64,000 nt of DNA from Legionella cincinnatiensis (GTDB lineage Bacteria > Pseudomonadota > Gammaproteobacteria > Legionellales > Legionellaceae), in the NCBI RefSeq assembly GCF_900452415.1, contig NZ_UGNX01000001.1, forward strand, positions 3,596,001-3,660,000. Direction: 5' to 3'. Each line of letters opens with the position of its first letter. Within the stretch, counting starts at the first letter, position 1. The notes under the pieces were generated by a model that made no database searches, was not told where the DNA came from, and saw nothing but the letters and a program-made list of their open reading frames with translations. Position numbers and translations under genes: made by a program. Shown here piece by piece: positions 52,658-61,742 of this stretch.

Positions 52658-54895
52658 ATGAAGATATATGAATTTCGGCAACTATTAAATGAATATGATC
52701 AAACATGGTATGCACGTAAATCGATTTATGGCGATCATGAAAGAGCTCAAAAACTAAGACAACATTTAAAAAAATTTGCTAAGAAGCAAGATGATTATGA
52801 ATTAACTCCTGCCGATATTTTTAAACTACTCCAAAAAATTCCTGAAATCACTGCAACAGACAGTAACTTACAACTCATGCAGTCCCTAAGAAAAAAGCTT
52901 GATACACATTATTTATTGGATATCTATGTAGTTTTAAATAATGCTGGAATGATTGATGAAAACAATTTTCCAACTATTTATACTCTTTCATTTGAAAGTC
53001 GCTCTCTTTTGCACCGCTTATTTTGTGGTCTTCCATCACAACGAATTCGGGTAAATCGAGAAATCCTTGCCGCAGTTTTAACACTTGCCTCACAACTACC
53101 TCATTATTGTGAAATCATTGAGCGGTCTTTACGATTTTTAGAGAGTAAAAATCATCTCACATCCACTGCACTTAATTTACTTACAAACAAAACGAATGAA
53201 TTGACCACTGTTGTCACGTTATTACAGGAGCTTGATAAAGCCAACTGCCTCAACGATGAATGTTTAAAACATTTTGTACGCCGAGAATCCCTGTATTCGA
53301 TGGACACCTTAATGTCATTATTGAATCATGCAAAAATTGCCCTCAATGAAGAGTTAATTCAACAAATAGGCACAAATGATCAGCTTCATTATCTCATTGA
53401 AACGCTATCCACCTTACTTAGCACGAAAGAGTTTCATTTAAACATAGAACATGTGGCATTACTCTTAAGGCAAGATTTTACTTTTTTCATAGGGAAAAAC
53501 TCGGTTTTAAAATTACTCTTGAAAAATGACCTGCTAGGCCACCAAGCATTTGACTATGTGTGTACTCATGATGTTTTCTCATTTGGGCAAATATTAGAAA
53601 TCTTATCGGATAAGTCTTTGTTAAAGGATAATCAAGAAATAATTCATGCGATTATTAATAAGGAGTTTGATAATTATCAATTTTATAAGGCCATTAATTA
53701 TTTAAAGAAAGCAGATTTATTAGACTCAAACACCCTTACTTTATGCTTTAAATTAATGGGGGCTAAAAGCGATTTATTTAACAAAAGCATTCTTAATTTC
53801 TTTGACTTATTCGAGACAAGCCATTTTTGTGTGAATCACGAAGAATTAGACGTTCTCTTATCTTTATCGGGTGCAAATCTACAACGATTTTATGGAGTGC
53901 TATCAAGGCTTAGCTCAGGTAAGCTGTTAGATCATCAGTCATTTGCAAAAGCATTGCAAAGGGTCACCGAGAAATTACCTCCTGTTTCAGAATCTATAGT
54001 GAGCAAAAAAAGCAAGAAAGAAACGAATACGCCGCGCTCTGAGTTTCTCGTAGATAATAAACACTCTTTCTTCACAAAAGATGATGATTCTTGTGACAGT
54101 GGTGGTTTTGGCAAGGTCAAAAAAGGTTATCGTTTTCTCGATTCTAACGAACCTCTGTATGGAATTAAAAAATTAAACGAATCCGATCTTAATAAAGCAC
54201 AAAAAGCAGCGATTCGAGAAATTAAATATCATCGTTTATTGGGACGAGAAGCATTTTATTTTTCCCACAAAGAAAAAGCACATATTGCTTCTGAATGGCA
54301 ACGTGAACTCAGTTTAGATCATTATCATGCGCATGAATTGGTATCAATCCCCATAGAGAAAAGATTGCGCTGCTTAAGCTCTGGCTTATCTGATCTCAAT
54401 ACCTTACACCAACACTATCGCATCCATGGAGATGTTAAGTGCCAAAATTTTATTCTTAATTTAAGTAATGAAGCGATGAAGCTTATTGATTTCGGAACCT
54501 CCCATAAAAGAGGCTCAACTAAATCGTTTGGATGGACCCCTGCATATGGAGATCCCCATACTTTTGGCGATCATTTCTGCAAAGATTTGTATGCCATGGG
54601 GCTTGTAACGATGTATCTATTTCCGGAAATCTATACAATTTCTTTTGAAAATGGCAAAGCAAGCTTCTCTGTTTCTAAGTCTAACTTTACTCTTATCGAA
54701 CAAGCAATTGTTAATCTTGTTCATGCAATGATGCATTCAGAAACTCACTTAAGATGCACTAGTGAGCGTGCATTAAATTATTGCAATGAGCTCCTCACTC
54801 ATTTTAATCAAATAGACGCCTCCCTTTTAGAATCCATAGCCAACGCGAGCATTAATCGTGCTCATTCGACTCTTGAGGACAAACTGCGTATGTGA
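52658..54895 (+). CDS. eukaryotic-type Ser/Thr protein kinase, effector candidate
   Basis: A 745-residue protein. About 470 N-terminal residues are helical and show no known domain. The kinase core follows: glycine loop SGGFGKV (481-487), Lys504 in YGIKKLN, HGDVKCQN (590-597) with Asp592, and DFG (611-613). The HGD form lacks the Arg of RD kinases. Kinases with large unknown N-terminal parts and no membrane segment are common among Legionella effectors; translocation is not shown by sequence. ATG 52658 has AAGGGAG upstream; an ATG at 52604 would add 18 residues without a ribosome site. Confidence 0.8.
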   Translation: MKIYEFRQLLNEYDQTWYARKSIYGDHERAQKLRQHLKKFAKKQDDYELTPADIFKLLQKIPEITATDSNLQLMQSLRKKLDTHYLLDIYVVLNNAGMIDENNFPTIYTLSFESRSLLHRLFCGLPSQRIRVNREILAAVLTLASQLPHYCEIIERSLRFLESKNHLTSTALNLLTNKTNELTTVVTLLQELDKANCLNDECLKHFVRRESLYSMDTLMSLLNHAKIALNEELIQQIGTNDQLHYLIETLSTLLSTKEFHLNIEHVALLLRQDFTFFIGKNSVLKLLLKNDLLGHQAFDYVCTHDVFSFGQILEILSDKSLLKDNQEIIHAIINKEFDNYQFYKAINYLKKADLLDSNTLTLCFKLMGAKSDLFNKSILNFFDLFETSHFCVNHEELDVLLSLSGANLQRFYGVLSRLSSGKLLDHQSFAKALQRVTEKLPPVSESIVSKKSKKETNTPRSEFLVDNKHSFFTKDDDSCDSGGFGKVKKGYRFLDSNEPLYGIKKLNESDLNKAQKAAIREIKYHRLLGREAFYFSHKEKAHIASEWQRELSLDHYHAHELVSIPIEKRLRCLSSGLSDLNTLHQHYRIHGDVKCQNFILNLSNEAMKLIDFGTSHKRGSTKSFGWTPAYGDPHTFGDHFCKDLYAMGLVTMYLFPEIYTISFENGKASFSVSKSNFTLIEQAIVNLVHAMMHSETHLRCTSERALNYCNELLTHFNQIDASLLESIANASINRAHSTLEDKLRM

Positions 54896-54951
54896 TTGAC
54901 AACTGTTAGGATAAATAACAAAATTAGCAGATTTGAACCATTAAAGATTCT

Positions 54952-55812
54952 ATGAGAATTTATGCATTCTTGTTTGCCTTAATTTATTGCACCTTTATTC
55001 AGGCAAATCCTGTGATCGCTTTTGAACGATCAGGTTTCATTTGGACAGCCAATATTGATGGTAGTAATGCTCGAAAAATAACTGCAGGTTATATACCTGA
55101 GATTTCACCGGACGGAAAATACATTGCCTATAATAAAGCCGATAATCAATCACCAAACCGCTATCTAGCAATCGTAGAATTGAAATCAGGTAAAGTAACC
55201 CAATTGCAACATATACCCTCCCAAAATAATTTTAATCCCGTGTGGTCTCCTGACAGTAAAAGATTATTATTCAATACCTTTATCGATAATAATTGGTATC
55301 TAGCCCTAATCAATGCTGATAGCAGTGGTTATCGCCTGCTAAAAAATACCCAAAATAAATACAGCCCCGCCTGGGGTCACGATGGAAAATCTTTTTTGAA
55401 TCATGACCTTGATGCAATCTATTGGATGAATCTTGACGGCATGCTCCTAAAAAAATGGCCCATCAACACACTTATCCCTCACGGAAGCATGAGTAGTGCC
55501 TCACAAATCCACGTCTCTCCAGATGGAAAAATACTACTTATGGATGTAGATATGGATGAAGAAATTCATGAAAAAACCTGGGAAGGGCCGCCCCCAGCCT
55601 TATGGACACTTGATCTTGAATCAGGAAAAACCACAAGAATTACTCCCAAAGGAACGCTAGCGTGGAACCCTTTTTGGATTACCTCACAAGAGTTCCTTTT
55701 CCTAAAACAAGGCAAAAACAAGCAAACCCTGGCACTATATCGTGGCTCGCTAGAAAATCGTGTAGAGACCTTTTTATTAAACGATGTGCAAGCACCCAGT
55801 ATTTCACACTAG
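54952..55812 (+). CDS. TolB/WD40-type beta-propeller protein, exported
   Basis: A 286-residue protein. The signal peptide MRIYAFLFALIYCTFIQANP has a likely cut after QA. Four or more propeller repeats follow, with SPDGKYIAYNKADN, WSPDSKRLLFNT, WGHDGKSFLNHD and SPDGKILLMDVDMDE as the typical turns. Periplasmic or secreted; probably a binding or scaffold protein, no enzyme residues seen. It starts 56 bases after the kinase stop. Confidence 0.75.
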   Translation: MRIYAFLFALIYCTFIQANPVIAFERSGFIWTANIDGSNARKITAGYIPEISPDGKYIAYNKADNQSPNRYLAIVELKSGKVTQLQHIPSQNNFNPVWSPDSKRLLFNTFIDNNWYLALINADSSGYRLLKNTQNKYSPAWGHDGKSFLNHDLDAIYWMNLDGMLLKKWPINTLIPHGSMSSASQIHVSPDGKILLMDVDMDEEIHEKTWEGPPPALWTLDLESGKTTRITPKGTLAWNPFWITSQEFLFLKQGKNKQTLALYRGSLENRVETFLLNDVQAPSISH

Positions 55813-55997
55813 GTGGTCACGGTTAATGATTTTTTCGGAGAAATGTTCAACGAATGATGCATAAATGACAACGCATAAAGAAAGGTTTCTCCAAATTTTC
55901 TTGTCTGGTTCCTCATTCACATGATAGCTTAGGCTTATTAGCTGAAGACAAGAGTTACGTGTTTTTGCTCAATAATAATAAATAAGAAGCGAATGCA

Positions 55998-57104
55998 ATG
56001 GAAAAAATGAAAACCCTACTATGCTGCTGTATTTTATTTTTTCAGATATATCAAGTCCATGGAAAAACAACAAATAATTCTTCTGTTGCATCCCATCAAC
56101 AAAAAATAATTAATTATAAAGAAGATGATTTTATTATAGCTAAATATCACTTTACCAACGGTCAAATCCTAAATAATCTACGCATACATTATATTACATT
56201 AGGTACTCCCCAAAAAAACAATCAAGGTGAAATTACCAACGCCATTCTATTTTTACACTGGACTGGTGGTAGCGGGAAAGAAATGTTTGAGCATTTTCAA
56301 AAAGCATTATTAACTCCAGGGAAGCCTTTTGATGCCAATAAGTACTTTCTAATTTTCCCAGATAATATAGGTCAAGGACAATCAAGCAAACCGAGTGATG
56401 GCTTACGCATGGCATTTCCCCATTATAATTATCATGATATGGTGGAATTGCAACATCAACTGGTTACTGAACAATTAAAAATTTCTCATTTAAAGATGAT
56501 TGTTGGTACTTCAATGGGAGGTATGCATTCTTGGATGTGGAGTGAATTATATCCTGACTTTATGGATGGAGTCATGCCTATTGTTTCTCTTCCTCACGCA
56601 ATCGATGGGCGAAATTTATTATGGCGGCAAATCGTTATTAACAGCATTAAAAATGATCCGTCGTGGTGTAACGGTAATTATAAGACTCCTCCTTATGGAA
56701 TAAAATCAATCTGGCCGTTAGTAGCAATGATGGTTGATGGTGTTCCTCATATGCAACGCATCATTGCCAATGAAAAAGATGCAGCCAACTACATTGATAA
56801 AGCGATTTCAGACAGTACAAAACAAGATGCCAATAACATAATTTATGTGATGTCCGCTTCTAAAGATTACAATCCAGAACCTTTGTTACATACCATAAAA
56901 GCCAAGATATTTGCTCTGGACTTTACTGATGATGCATTAGACTCACCCGAATTTTATCAAATACCAGGGTTAATGAAGCACGTAAAACATGGGCAATGGA
57001 CGTTACAAAAAGGAACACCCTTTTCATACGGTCATTTTACTTTGTTACATCCAGAATTATGGATAGACCAAGCAGAGCATTTTGTGCAATGGGTGAATCA
57101 ATAA
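55998..57104 (+). CDS. secreted alpha/beta hydrolase, homoserine O-acetyltransferase-like fold
   Basis: A 368-residue protein. The hydrophobic start (LLCCCILFFQIYQVHG) is a signal peptide. The hydrolase core includes RIHYITLGTP, LFLHWTGGSG at the oxyanion region, Ser172 in GTSMGGMHSW, and a late YGHFTLLHPELW with the probable catalytic His. The closest feel is MetX-like, but the signal peptide argues for an esterase or lipase-type role outside the cytoplasm. Confidence 0.8.
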   Translation: MEKMKTLLCCCILFFQIYQVHGKTTNNSSVASHQQKIINYKEDDFIIAKYHFTNGQILNNLRIHYITLGTPQKNNQGEITNAILFLHWTGGSGKEMFEHFQKALLTPGKPFDANKYFLIFPDNIGQGQSSKPSDGLRMAFPHYNYHDMVELQHQLVTEQLKISHLKMIVGTSMGGMHSWMWSELYPDFMDGVMPIVSLPHAIDGRNLLWRQIVINSIKNDPSWCNGNYKTPPYGIKSIWPLVAMMVDGVPHMQRIIANEKDAANYIDKAISDSTKQDANNIIYVMSASKDYNPEPLLHTIKAKIFALDFTDDALDSPEFYQIPGLMKHVKHGQWTLQKGTPFSYGHFTLLHPELWIDQAEHFVQWVNQ

Positions 57105-57128
57105 AATATTAGGTTGTTGACAATTGCA

Positions 57129-58184
57129 TCACATTGTCTTACTGATAATAGATTCTCGCCTTTTTCTCTCAGCTCTCACCTCTTCCGAATTATCACGTAG
57201 ATATGCGAGCTTATTTTTTTCAACACTCAGTGTCTGTTCTGTATACGCCCTTGACGTTAAAATACACTGATTCTTAAATTCATCGCCAATATGATTTGCG
57301 ACATACGTTGATGCTTCAGCGCCTCCATGGCCATCATAAACTCCAAGCAAAAAGGCAGGAGTATTATAAGTTATCGTTTGTATTGCAATACTAATATTAT
57401 CGCATGAACCCTTTGTTTTTGCTTTGTATGCCAATGCTTTTGCTATTTCTACTTCCGGTTGCTTTTTATTTGATTTTATAATCTCATGTAATGATTGATA
57501 TAAAAATTGCTCATGATCTCTTTTAGTGTCACTACGTGCGCCATCAGTAAATCCATCACAAGTTGTGATAATTTGTACCTTCCCAATTGCCTCGCGGCTT
57601 AAGTTACATTTTTTTGCAAGATCCTCAATACTTGTAATGTCAATTGTTGCTTCAGAATAAACCCCATGTTGCTTGAGCAACTTATCACCAAGAGCACGTG
57701 AAATAGCGAGCACACCATCAACCCTATCCCACACAACAGTTCCTCCTGTTTGCTCAATTCGCAGCGCTTCTTCTGGATCCGTAGGTTTATGAGTAACGGA
57801 ATTTAACCGGACCACTCCTAAGAGATGTTCCTCTTTATCATAAATTGCCGCAAAAGATGCAGCATCCGCTAAAGTTGCTGTAATTAAATTACCTCGCCCA
57901 TCAAATACTGTCGTCGAAGCAGTGGTTCCATCCGTGTATTCCATCTTTAAAATTTGCTCGTCTAAAGTTCGATAAGTTGTCCATAAGCGTTGGCCAATTT
58001 CTTCGGGATTTAATGAACCTAAGAGTTGCTCGAATGTTTCCCATATCAATGCATCTTCTTGAGCTGAGCGCAGGGGAGCATTTTGCATTTCAAAGTAACC
58101 GAATGGCATATGTTTATCCTGGTAGCTTACATTTTCAGCTTCAGCTTGGTCGTATTTTCCAGGATGAGAAATAATCGTGGGCAC
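57129..58184 (-). CDS. PP2C-type protein phosphatase with transposed DGHGG segment, effector candidate
   Basis: A 351-residue protein. PP2C motifs in order: AQEDA (41-45, metal Glu/Asp), DGTTAS (85-90), ATLADAASF (103-111), THKPTDPEE (131-139), GVLAISRALGD (157-167), TTCDGFTDG (207-215, Asp210), GSCDNISIAI (259-268, Asp262). GVYDGHGGAEAS (281-292, Asp284) normally lies between the first two motifs, but here comes after the last. All metal-binding residues are therefore present in a non-standard order. The tail RDNSEEVRAERKRRES is Glu-rich like Dot/Icm export signals. It probably removes phosphate from Ser/Thr in a host target. Confidence 0.85.
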   Translation of the reverse strand: MPTIISHPGKYDQAEAENVSYQDKHMPFGYFEMQNAPLRSAQEDALIWETFEQLLGSLNPEEIGQRLWTTYRTLDEQILKMEYTDGTTASTTVFDGRGNLITATLADAASFAAIYDKEEHLLGVVRLNSVTHKPTDPEEALRIEQTGGTVVWDRVDGVLAISRALGDKLLKQHGVYSEATIDITSIEDLAKKCNLSREAIGKVQIITTCDGFTDGARSDTKRDHEQFLYQSLHEIIKSNKKQPEVEIAKALAYKAKTKGSCDNISIAIQTITYNTPAFLLGVYDGHGGAEASTYVANHIGDEFKNQCILTSRAYTEQTLSVEKNKLAYLRDNSEEVRAERKRRESIISKTM

Positions 58185-58405
58185 GTTTAATCCTAATTCG
58201 AGTCTAATTTGATAATTATAGGTAAATGCAAAGGGAATCTGAGAGTTATCAAATTTATTATTAAAATAATATTAATTTATGATAATTTTTTATTTAAAAA
58301 CCCAACATAGTTCAAATTAAAATCAAAATGTAGACTTTAAGAAACAATATTGCAATCATTAAGAAACCAAGGATAATAAGTTCTTTTACTCACCGAGGAA
58401 GTAAT

Positions 58406-58981
58406 ATGCTGTCATTGGATAATGTAAGGTCTTTCTTAAATCAAAAAACAGATTACTTGATTAATTGGAACAGGCCGGGAAGCTTATTTTTTAGCAATCA
58501 CCGCTACTCAACCCGAGAATTCATAGAACGAGGTTTCGTCATTACCTGCACAGCTGCTGGTGGTTTTTTAGCGTGGAACAAAAGTGAAGAAGGAGGCGTC
58601 ACCCCATTTGCATTAGGCGCTTCCTTAGCATTTCTTCTTTCTCATACTGTCACTATGTCTCCTTTAATCTATAAAAGATTAAAAGCAAAATGGAGTTGTG
58701 AAGAACACATTAAAACCATCAACAGTAAATTGAGTGATGAAGATAAGGATTTTGCCTTATTAGTCAACCAGGTGATCGAGAAAATCACGACTCATGCAAC
58801 AGAGAAAAGCCCTTCCGCAGTTTGGGGAAAAAGGGATCGCTTGTTAAAAAATCTTGAAACATGGATAGATGAAGAAGAACATAGCATGCTCAATGATGTT
58901 TTAAAAAATGAAGAAATAATTTCCCTTTTAGATCACGGTATCTTTCCTCAAGCTGAGCCATTAACGATAAAATCTCTGTAA
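58406..58981 (+). CDS. hypothetical protein with two membrane segments
   Basis: A 191-residue protein, not recognised. Residues ~50-95 hold two hydrophobic stretches (FVITCTAAGGFLAW, PFALGASLAFLLSHTVTM), and the remainder is a charged helical tail. GAGGAAG precedes the ATG. A stem-loop with T-rich tail follows its stop. No clear relation to the divergent phosphatase. Confidence 0.6.
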   Translation: MLSLDNVRSFLNQKTDYLINWNRPGSLFFSNHRYSTREFIERGFVITCTAAGGFLAWNKSEEGGVTPFALGASLAFLLSHTVTMSPLIYKRLKAKWSCEEHIKTINSKLSDEDKDFALLVNQVIEKITTHATEKSPSAVWGKRDRLLKNLETWIDEEEHSMLNDVLKNEEIISLLDHGIFPQAEPLTIKSL

Positions 58982-58992
58982 GAAATCGATGT

Positions 58993-59028
58993 AGCCCCTA
59001 TGGCAGTAGCATAAGGGGTTTATATTTT
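58993..59028 (+). terminator. intrinsic terminator after the hypothetical gene
   Basis: CCCCTATG (58995-59002) pairs with CATAAGGGG (59010-59018) with one bulged base, followed by TTTATATTTT. Placed 12 bases after the stop of the upstream gene. Confidence 0.6.
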
Positions 59029-59123
59029 GAGGAGTGTATTTCAGCAAAAATACCGCTTAGTAATACTCAAGAGTTCGTAGCCAAGATGCAGGTTTCAAAA
59101 ATTCTCTTGTTTTCGAGTACAAA

Positions 59124-59393
59124 ATGTTTGATGAAGTAATAGTGGGTTTTATAAGAGGGGTATTTCGGTTTTTAGGATGGCTTATTATCGATGTAATCTT
59201 TGATCTTTTTATTGATCCATTTATTTATTCAACAGGCAAAGTGACACTTAGAGTAATTACTCTGGGACAATGCCGCTTTGATAACCCCTCTAAGCTGACA
59301 AAATTTTTCATTTACAGTACTGGGGTTATCATCCTCCTTGCGGGGCTTTATTTAGCGCTTTATATCGCCTTTATATTTATTAAAGATGCCTGA
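59124..59393 (+). CDS. small membrane protein, unknown
   Basis: An 89-residue protein with hydrophobic segments at both ends (FLGWLIIDVIFDLFI; FFIYSTGVIILLAGLYLALY) and a polar middle (VITLGQCRFDNPSK). Not recognised. It ends 6 bases from the convergent 106-residue gene. No clear ribosome site, so the start is uncertain. Confidence 0.5.
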   Translation: MFDEVIVGFIRGVFRFLGWLIIDVIFDLFIDPFIYSTGKVTLRVITLGQCRFDNPSKLTKFFIYSTGVIILLAGLYLALYIAFIFIKDA

Positions 59394-59398
59394 ATGCA

Positions 59399-59719
59399 TT
59401 ATCCAATACATGCATTCTTGGCTTGTACAAACTCTTCTGAGGGCGCATTCATAATTTCGTAAACAGCATCACGTAATTTTTCGGGAACATTAATCGAAAA
59501 AATTGGCAGGATGTCTTCTTCATTCTCTTTGTCTGTTGCGAGACAAATGCTTTGCTGTTGTCTTGTAACGCCGTAACTGTCTTTTTGATAATAGGCTACA
59601 TTTTTTCCTTCTGCCAGGCCAATGCCTCTTCCCTCATCTACATAATAAAATCCTGCTTTCTCAATAAGCTCTTTAATTTTCTTGTATTTCATCACATGAT
59701 CTGCTTTATTTAAAAGCAT
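59399..59719 (-). CDS. hypothetical small soluble protein
   Basis: A 106-residue protein, not recognised. Contains FYYVDEGRGIGLAEGKNVAYY and a C-terminal helix. No signal peptide or membrane segment. An alternative start at the Met ten residues in (KYKKIKELIEKAG follows) is possible. Convergent with the preceding small membrane-protein gene. Confidence 0.5.
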   Translation of the reverse strand: MLLNKADHVMKYKKIKELIEKAGFYYVDEGRGIGLAEGKNVAYYQKDSYGVTRQQQSICLATDKENEEDILPIFSINVPEKLRDAVYEIMNAPSEEFVQAKNACIG

Positions 59720-59959
59720 GGATTGTAATTAAAAATCACTTAACTCACAATCCTGTTATTTATTTTTTTATTAATAAAAACTGGGCCTTTGAGGGTATAA
59801 AGTACGGGGTTTAAGCTAAAGTTTCAATTTTCAACTTGCTTAAAAATTAAAAATGAATAATAGTTGACTCACTTCTACTTATATAGTTACAGAATCTCCT
59901 ACGCATCACTTCTGGGAAATTCTACTTTTAACGGTTTTTATTTTGCGAGGGGTACCATC

Positions 59960-60502
59960 ATGAGTAGTAAAAATTATAATTGGCGAGCATATTTGGTTTA
60001 TTCCATCATGATGCTTATTTTACCTGCTATTGCTGATGCCCATAGAGAGCATTTGGAGCGCTATAAAAATGGACCGGTAGAGCGTCCCTACGAACATCAC
60101 AATTACCAAAATAAGGTGATTAAACACAAAAATACTAATATCAATGTAAATAATGTTAATGTAAACAAAAACGTTAATGTGAATGTTCATAAAGGTGTAA
60201 AACCAGGGCATTATTATTATAAAGGAAAGAATTACAATTATTACCATAATGGTAAATATTATAATTACCATTACAATAATAACTATTATGTATATCGCCA
60301 TAACGGCAGATATTATAATTACTACCATAATAATAACTATTATGTGTATTACAATAATGGACGCTATTACAATTATTTCTATAATGGCATGTATTATTTA
60401 TACTTTATTAATGGCGTTTATTATAACTACTTCTATAAAGGCAGATATTACAAAACTTGTGTGCCCGTACCTGGAAAACCAGCAGAAATGATATGCCATT
60501 AA
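59960..60502 (+). CDS. secreted Tyr/Asn-rich repeat protein
   Basis: A 180-residue protein. The signal peptide runs to about residue 26 (YLVYSIMMLILPAIADA). An Asn/Val alternation follows (NTNINVNNVNVNKNVNVNV). Four 18-residue units of the type HNGKYYNYHYNNNYYVYR come next. The C-terminus has two Cys (YYKTCVPVPG, EMICH). ATG 59960 with GAGGGG upstream is preferred to ATG 59864, which would put 32 residues before the signal peptide. The fold could be beta-rich and surface-exposed; function unknown. Confidence 0.75.
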   Translation: MSSKNYNWRAYLVYSIMMLILPAIADAHREHLERYKNGPVERPYEHHNYQNKVIKHKNTNINVNNVNVNKNVNVNVHKGVKPGHYYYKGKNYNYYHNGKYYNYHYNNNYYVYRHNGRYYNYYHNNNYYVYYNNGRYYNYFYNGMYYLYFINGVYYNYFYKGRYYKTCVPVPGKPAEMICH

Positions 60503-60537
60503 ACCTTCTGGATAATCTAAAGAAATCATACTCTCTG

Positions 60538-60562
60538 GAGGTTGGCGCCATTAGCCAACCTC
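60538..60562. other. inverted repeat after the Tyr/Asn-rich gene
   Basis: GAGGTTGGC (60538-60546) pairs with GCCAACCTC (60554-60562), with a 7-base loop. No T-run follows on the plus strand. It may end the upstream transcript. Confidence 0.45.
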
Positions 60563-60685
60563 AATACTCTTAAAAAGCGGAATTTATTCTGCATATAGCC
60601 GTGAATCGTGAGAAAACATTTTTATTAATGAAAAATATTCAGGTGAAGCAAAAGAATAATGTAAAAGTTTCTTGTTCTAATTTAG

Positions 60686-60720
60686 CGACATAAAAGATAC
60701 TTCTATGCCCTTTTATGTCG
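60686..60720. terminator. 11-bp hairpin at the FUSC gene end
   Basis: CGACATAAAAG (60686-60696) pairs with CTTTTATGTCG (60710-60720). It lies 3 bases past the FUSC stop on the leftward strand. The stem is sound but there is no clear T-run. Confidence 0.45.
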
Positions 60721-60723
60721 AAC

Positions 60724-61719
60724 TCATGTTAATTTAATTACCTTAGTCATACGGATTAATTTATTAATCTTAATTTCCAACGAGCTGCATTCTGCAACAA
60801 GTAAATTAAGCATCAACGATAATAGCTTTTCATCCGGTGGAGATGTCCTCTCAGGAGCGGCAAGTAAATGGCGGCTACGTTTTAAAGCAAAAAGATTTTC
60901 TTCCAACTTATTTAATAGGTTACTTAAAAAGAGAAGGCTCTCCTTATCTCTTTCATTGATTTTTACTCCCTCATAAAGAATTAATGCGATTATCGAGGCG
61001 TAATAACGAAAAATATGCCGGAAAGATTGCAGAATGTCTGTGGAAACTTGAGTAAATCCAGAATCCTTGCTTATTTCAACTTGGGCCTCATTAATTAAGG
61101 TTTGAAAGCGAAGAATCAGGGCTAAAACATTTGATTCGCACTGCATTAAATGTTTGGATAAGTCTGTTGTTGAGTCGTCTATATTGGCAAGGTAGGTAGA
61201 TAAAGCGGCATATTCGTTTAGAAATTTCTGCATTTCTAAAATGAGCACTTTTGTAGCCCGAGTTGGAAAAAAAAACCGTAATGTAAAGAAGCCGATTAAT
61301 ATCCCAATAATTACATTAGTTGGACGCATAAAGACAAAGGTAAAATCATTATAATTAATAAGACAAATAGCGAGAGTGACACAACCCAAAATTCCAATAT
61401 AACTTTGTTTCGTTCCTAAAAATAAATACGTATATAAAAAAATCCCTATAACAAATCCAATAATATTCATAAGATAAGCATTATGAAAAAGCAAAATAAC
61501 AATAAGGCTATATAAGGCACTACTAATGGTGGCGATCGCTCGCATAGAACAGCGAGTCAACGAAGCTCCAATAGTGCGTTGTTCAAATAAAACAATAAAT
61601 AAAGAAATATAAACCCAGGTGGGCTCAACAATCTCAAAATACGTTGTAATGATTAAAGCGATAATCATGCTGATGGCCATACGTGCGGCCATTATTGTTT
61701 TTTCGGAAGTCACTTCCAT
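60724..61719 (-). CDS. FUSC-family inner-membrane protein (aromatic acid exporter-like)
   Basis: A 331-residue protein. Six hydrophobic helices (to ~150) lead into a cytoplasmic helical domain, the layout of FUSC/AaeB-type half transporters. GASLTRCSMRAIATISSAL is a family-like segment after the second helix. ATG 61719 is chosen because AAGGA lies upstream and just after the HlyD stop; an ATG at 61767 would overlap that gene. Works with the HlyD protein encoded upstream. Confidence 0.8.
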   Translation of the reverse strand: MEVTSEKTIMAARMAISMIIALIITTYFEIVEPTWVYISLFIVLFEQRTIGASLTRCSMRAIATISSALYSLIVILLFHNAYLMNIIGFVIGIFLYTYLFLGTKQSYIGILGCVTLAICLINYNDFTFVFMRPTNVIIGILIGFFTLRFFFPTRATKVLILEMQKFLNEYAALSTYLANIDDSTTDLSKHLMQCESNVLALILRFQTLINEAQVEISKDSGFTQVSTDILQSFRHIFRYYASIIALILYEGVKINERDKESLLFLSNLLNKLEENLFALKRSRHLLAAPERTSPPDEKLLSLMLNLLVAECSSLEIKINKLIRMTKVIKLT

Positions 61720-61742
61720 AAGAAAATTAATCCTTAAGAAAA

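Noticed and set aside
60020..60328. 102-codon minus-strand ORF rich in Ile and Val
   Set aside because: Antisense shadow of the Tyr/Asn repeat gene, whose signal peptide and ribosome site mark the real strand.
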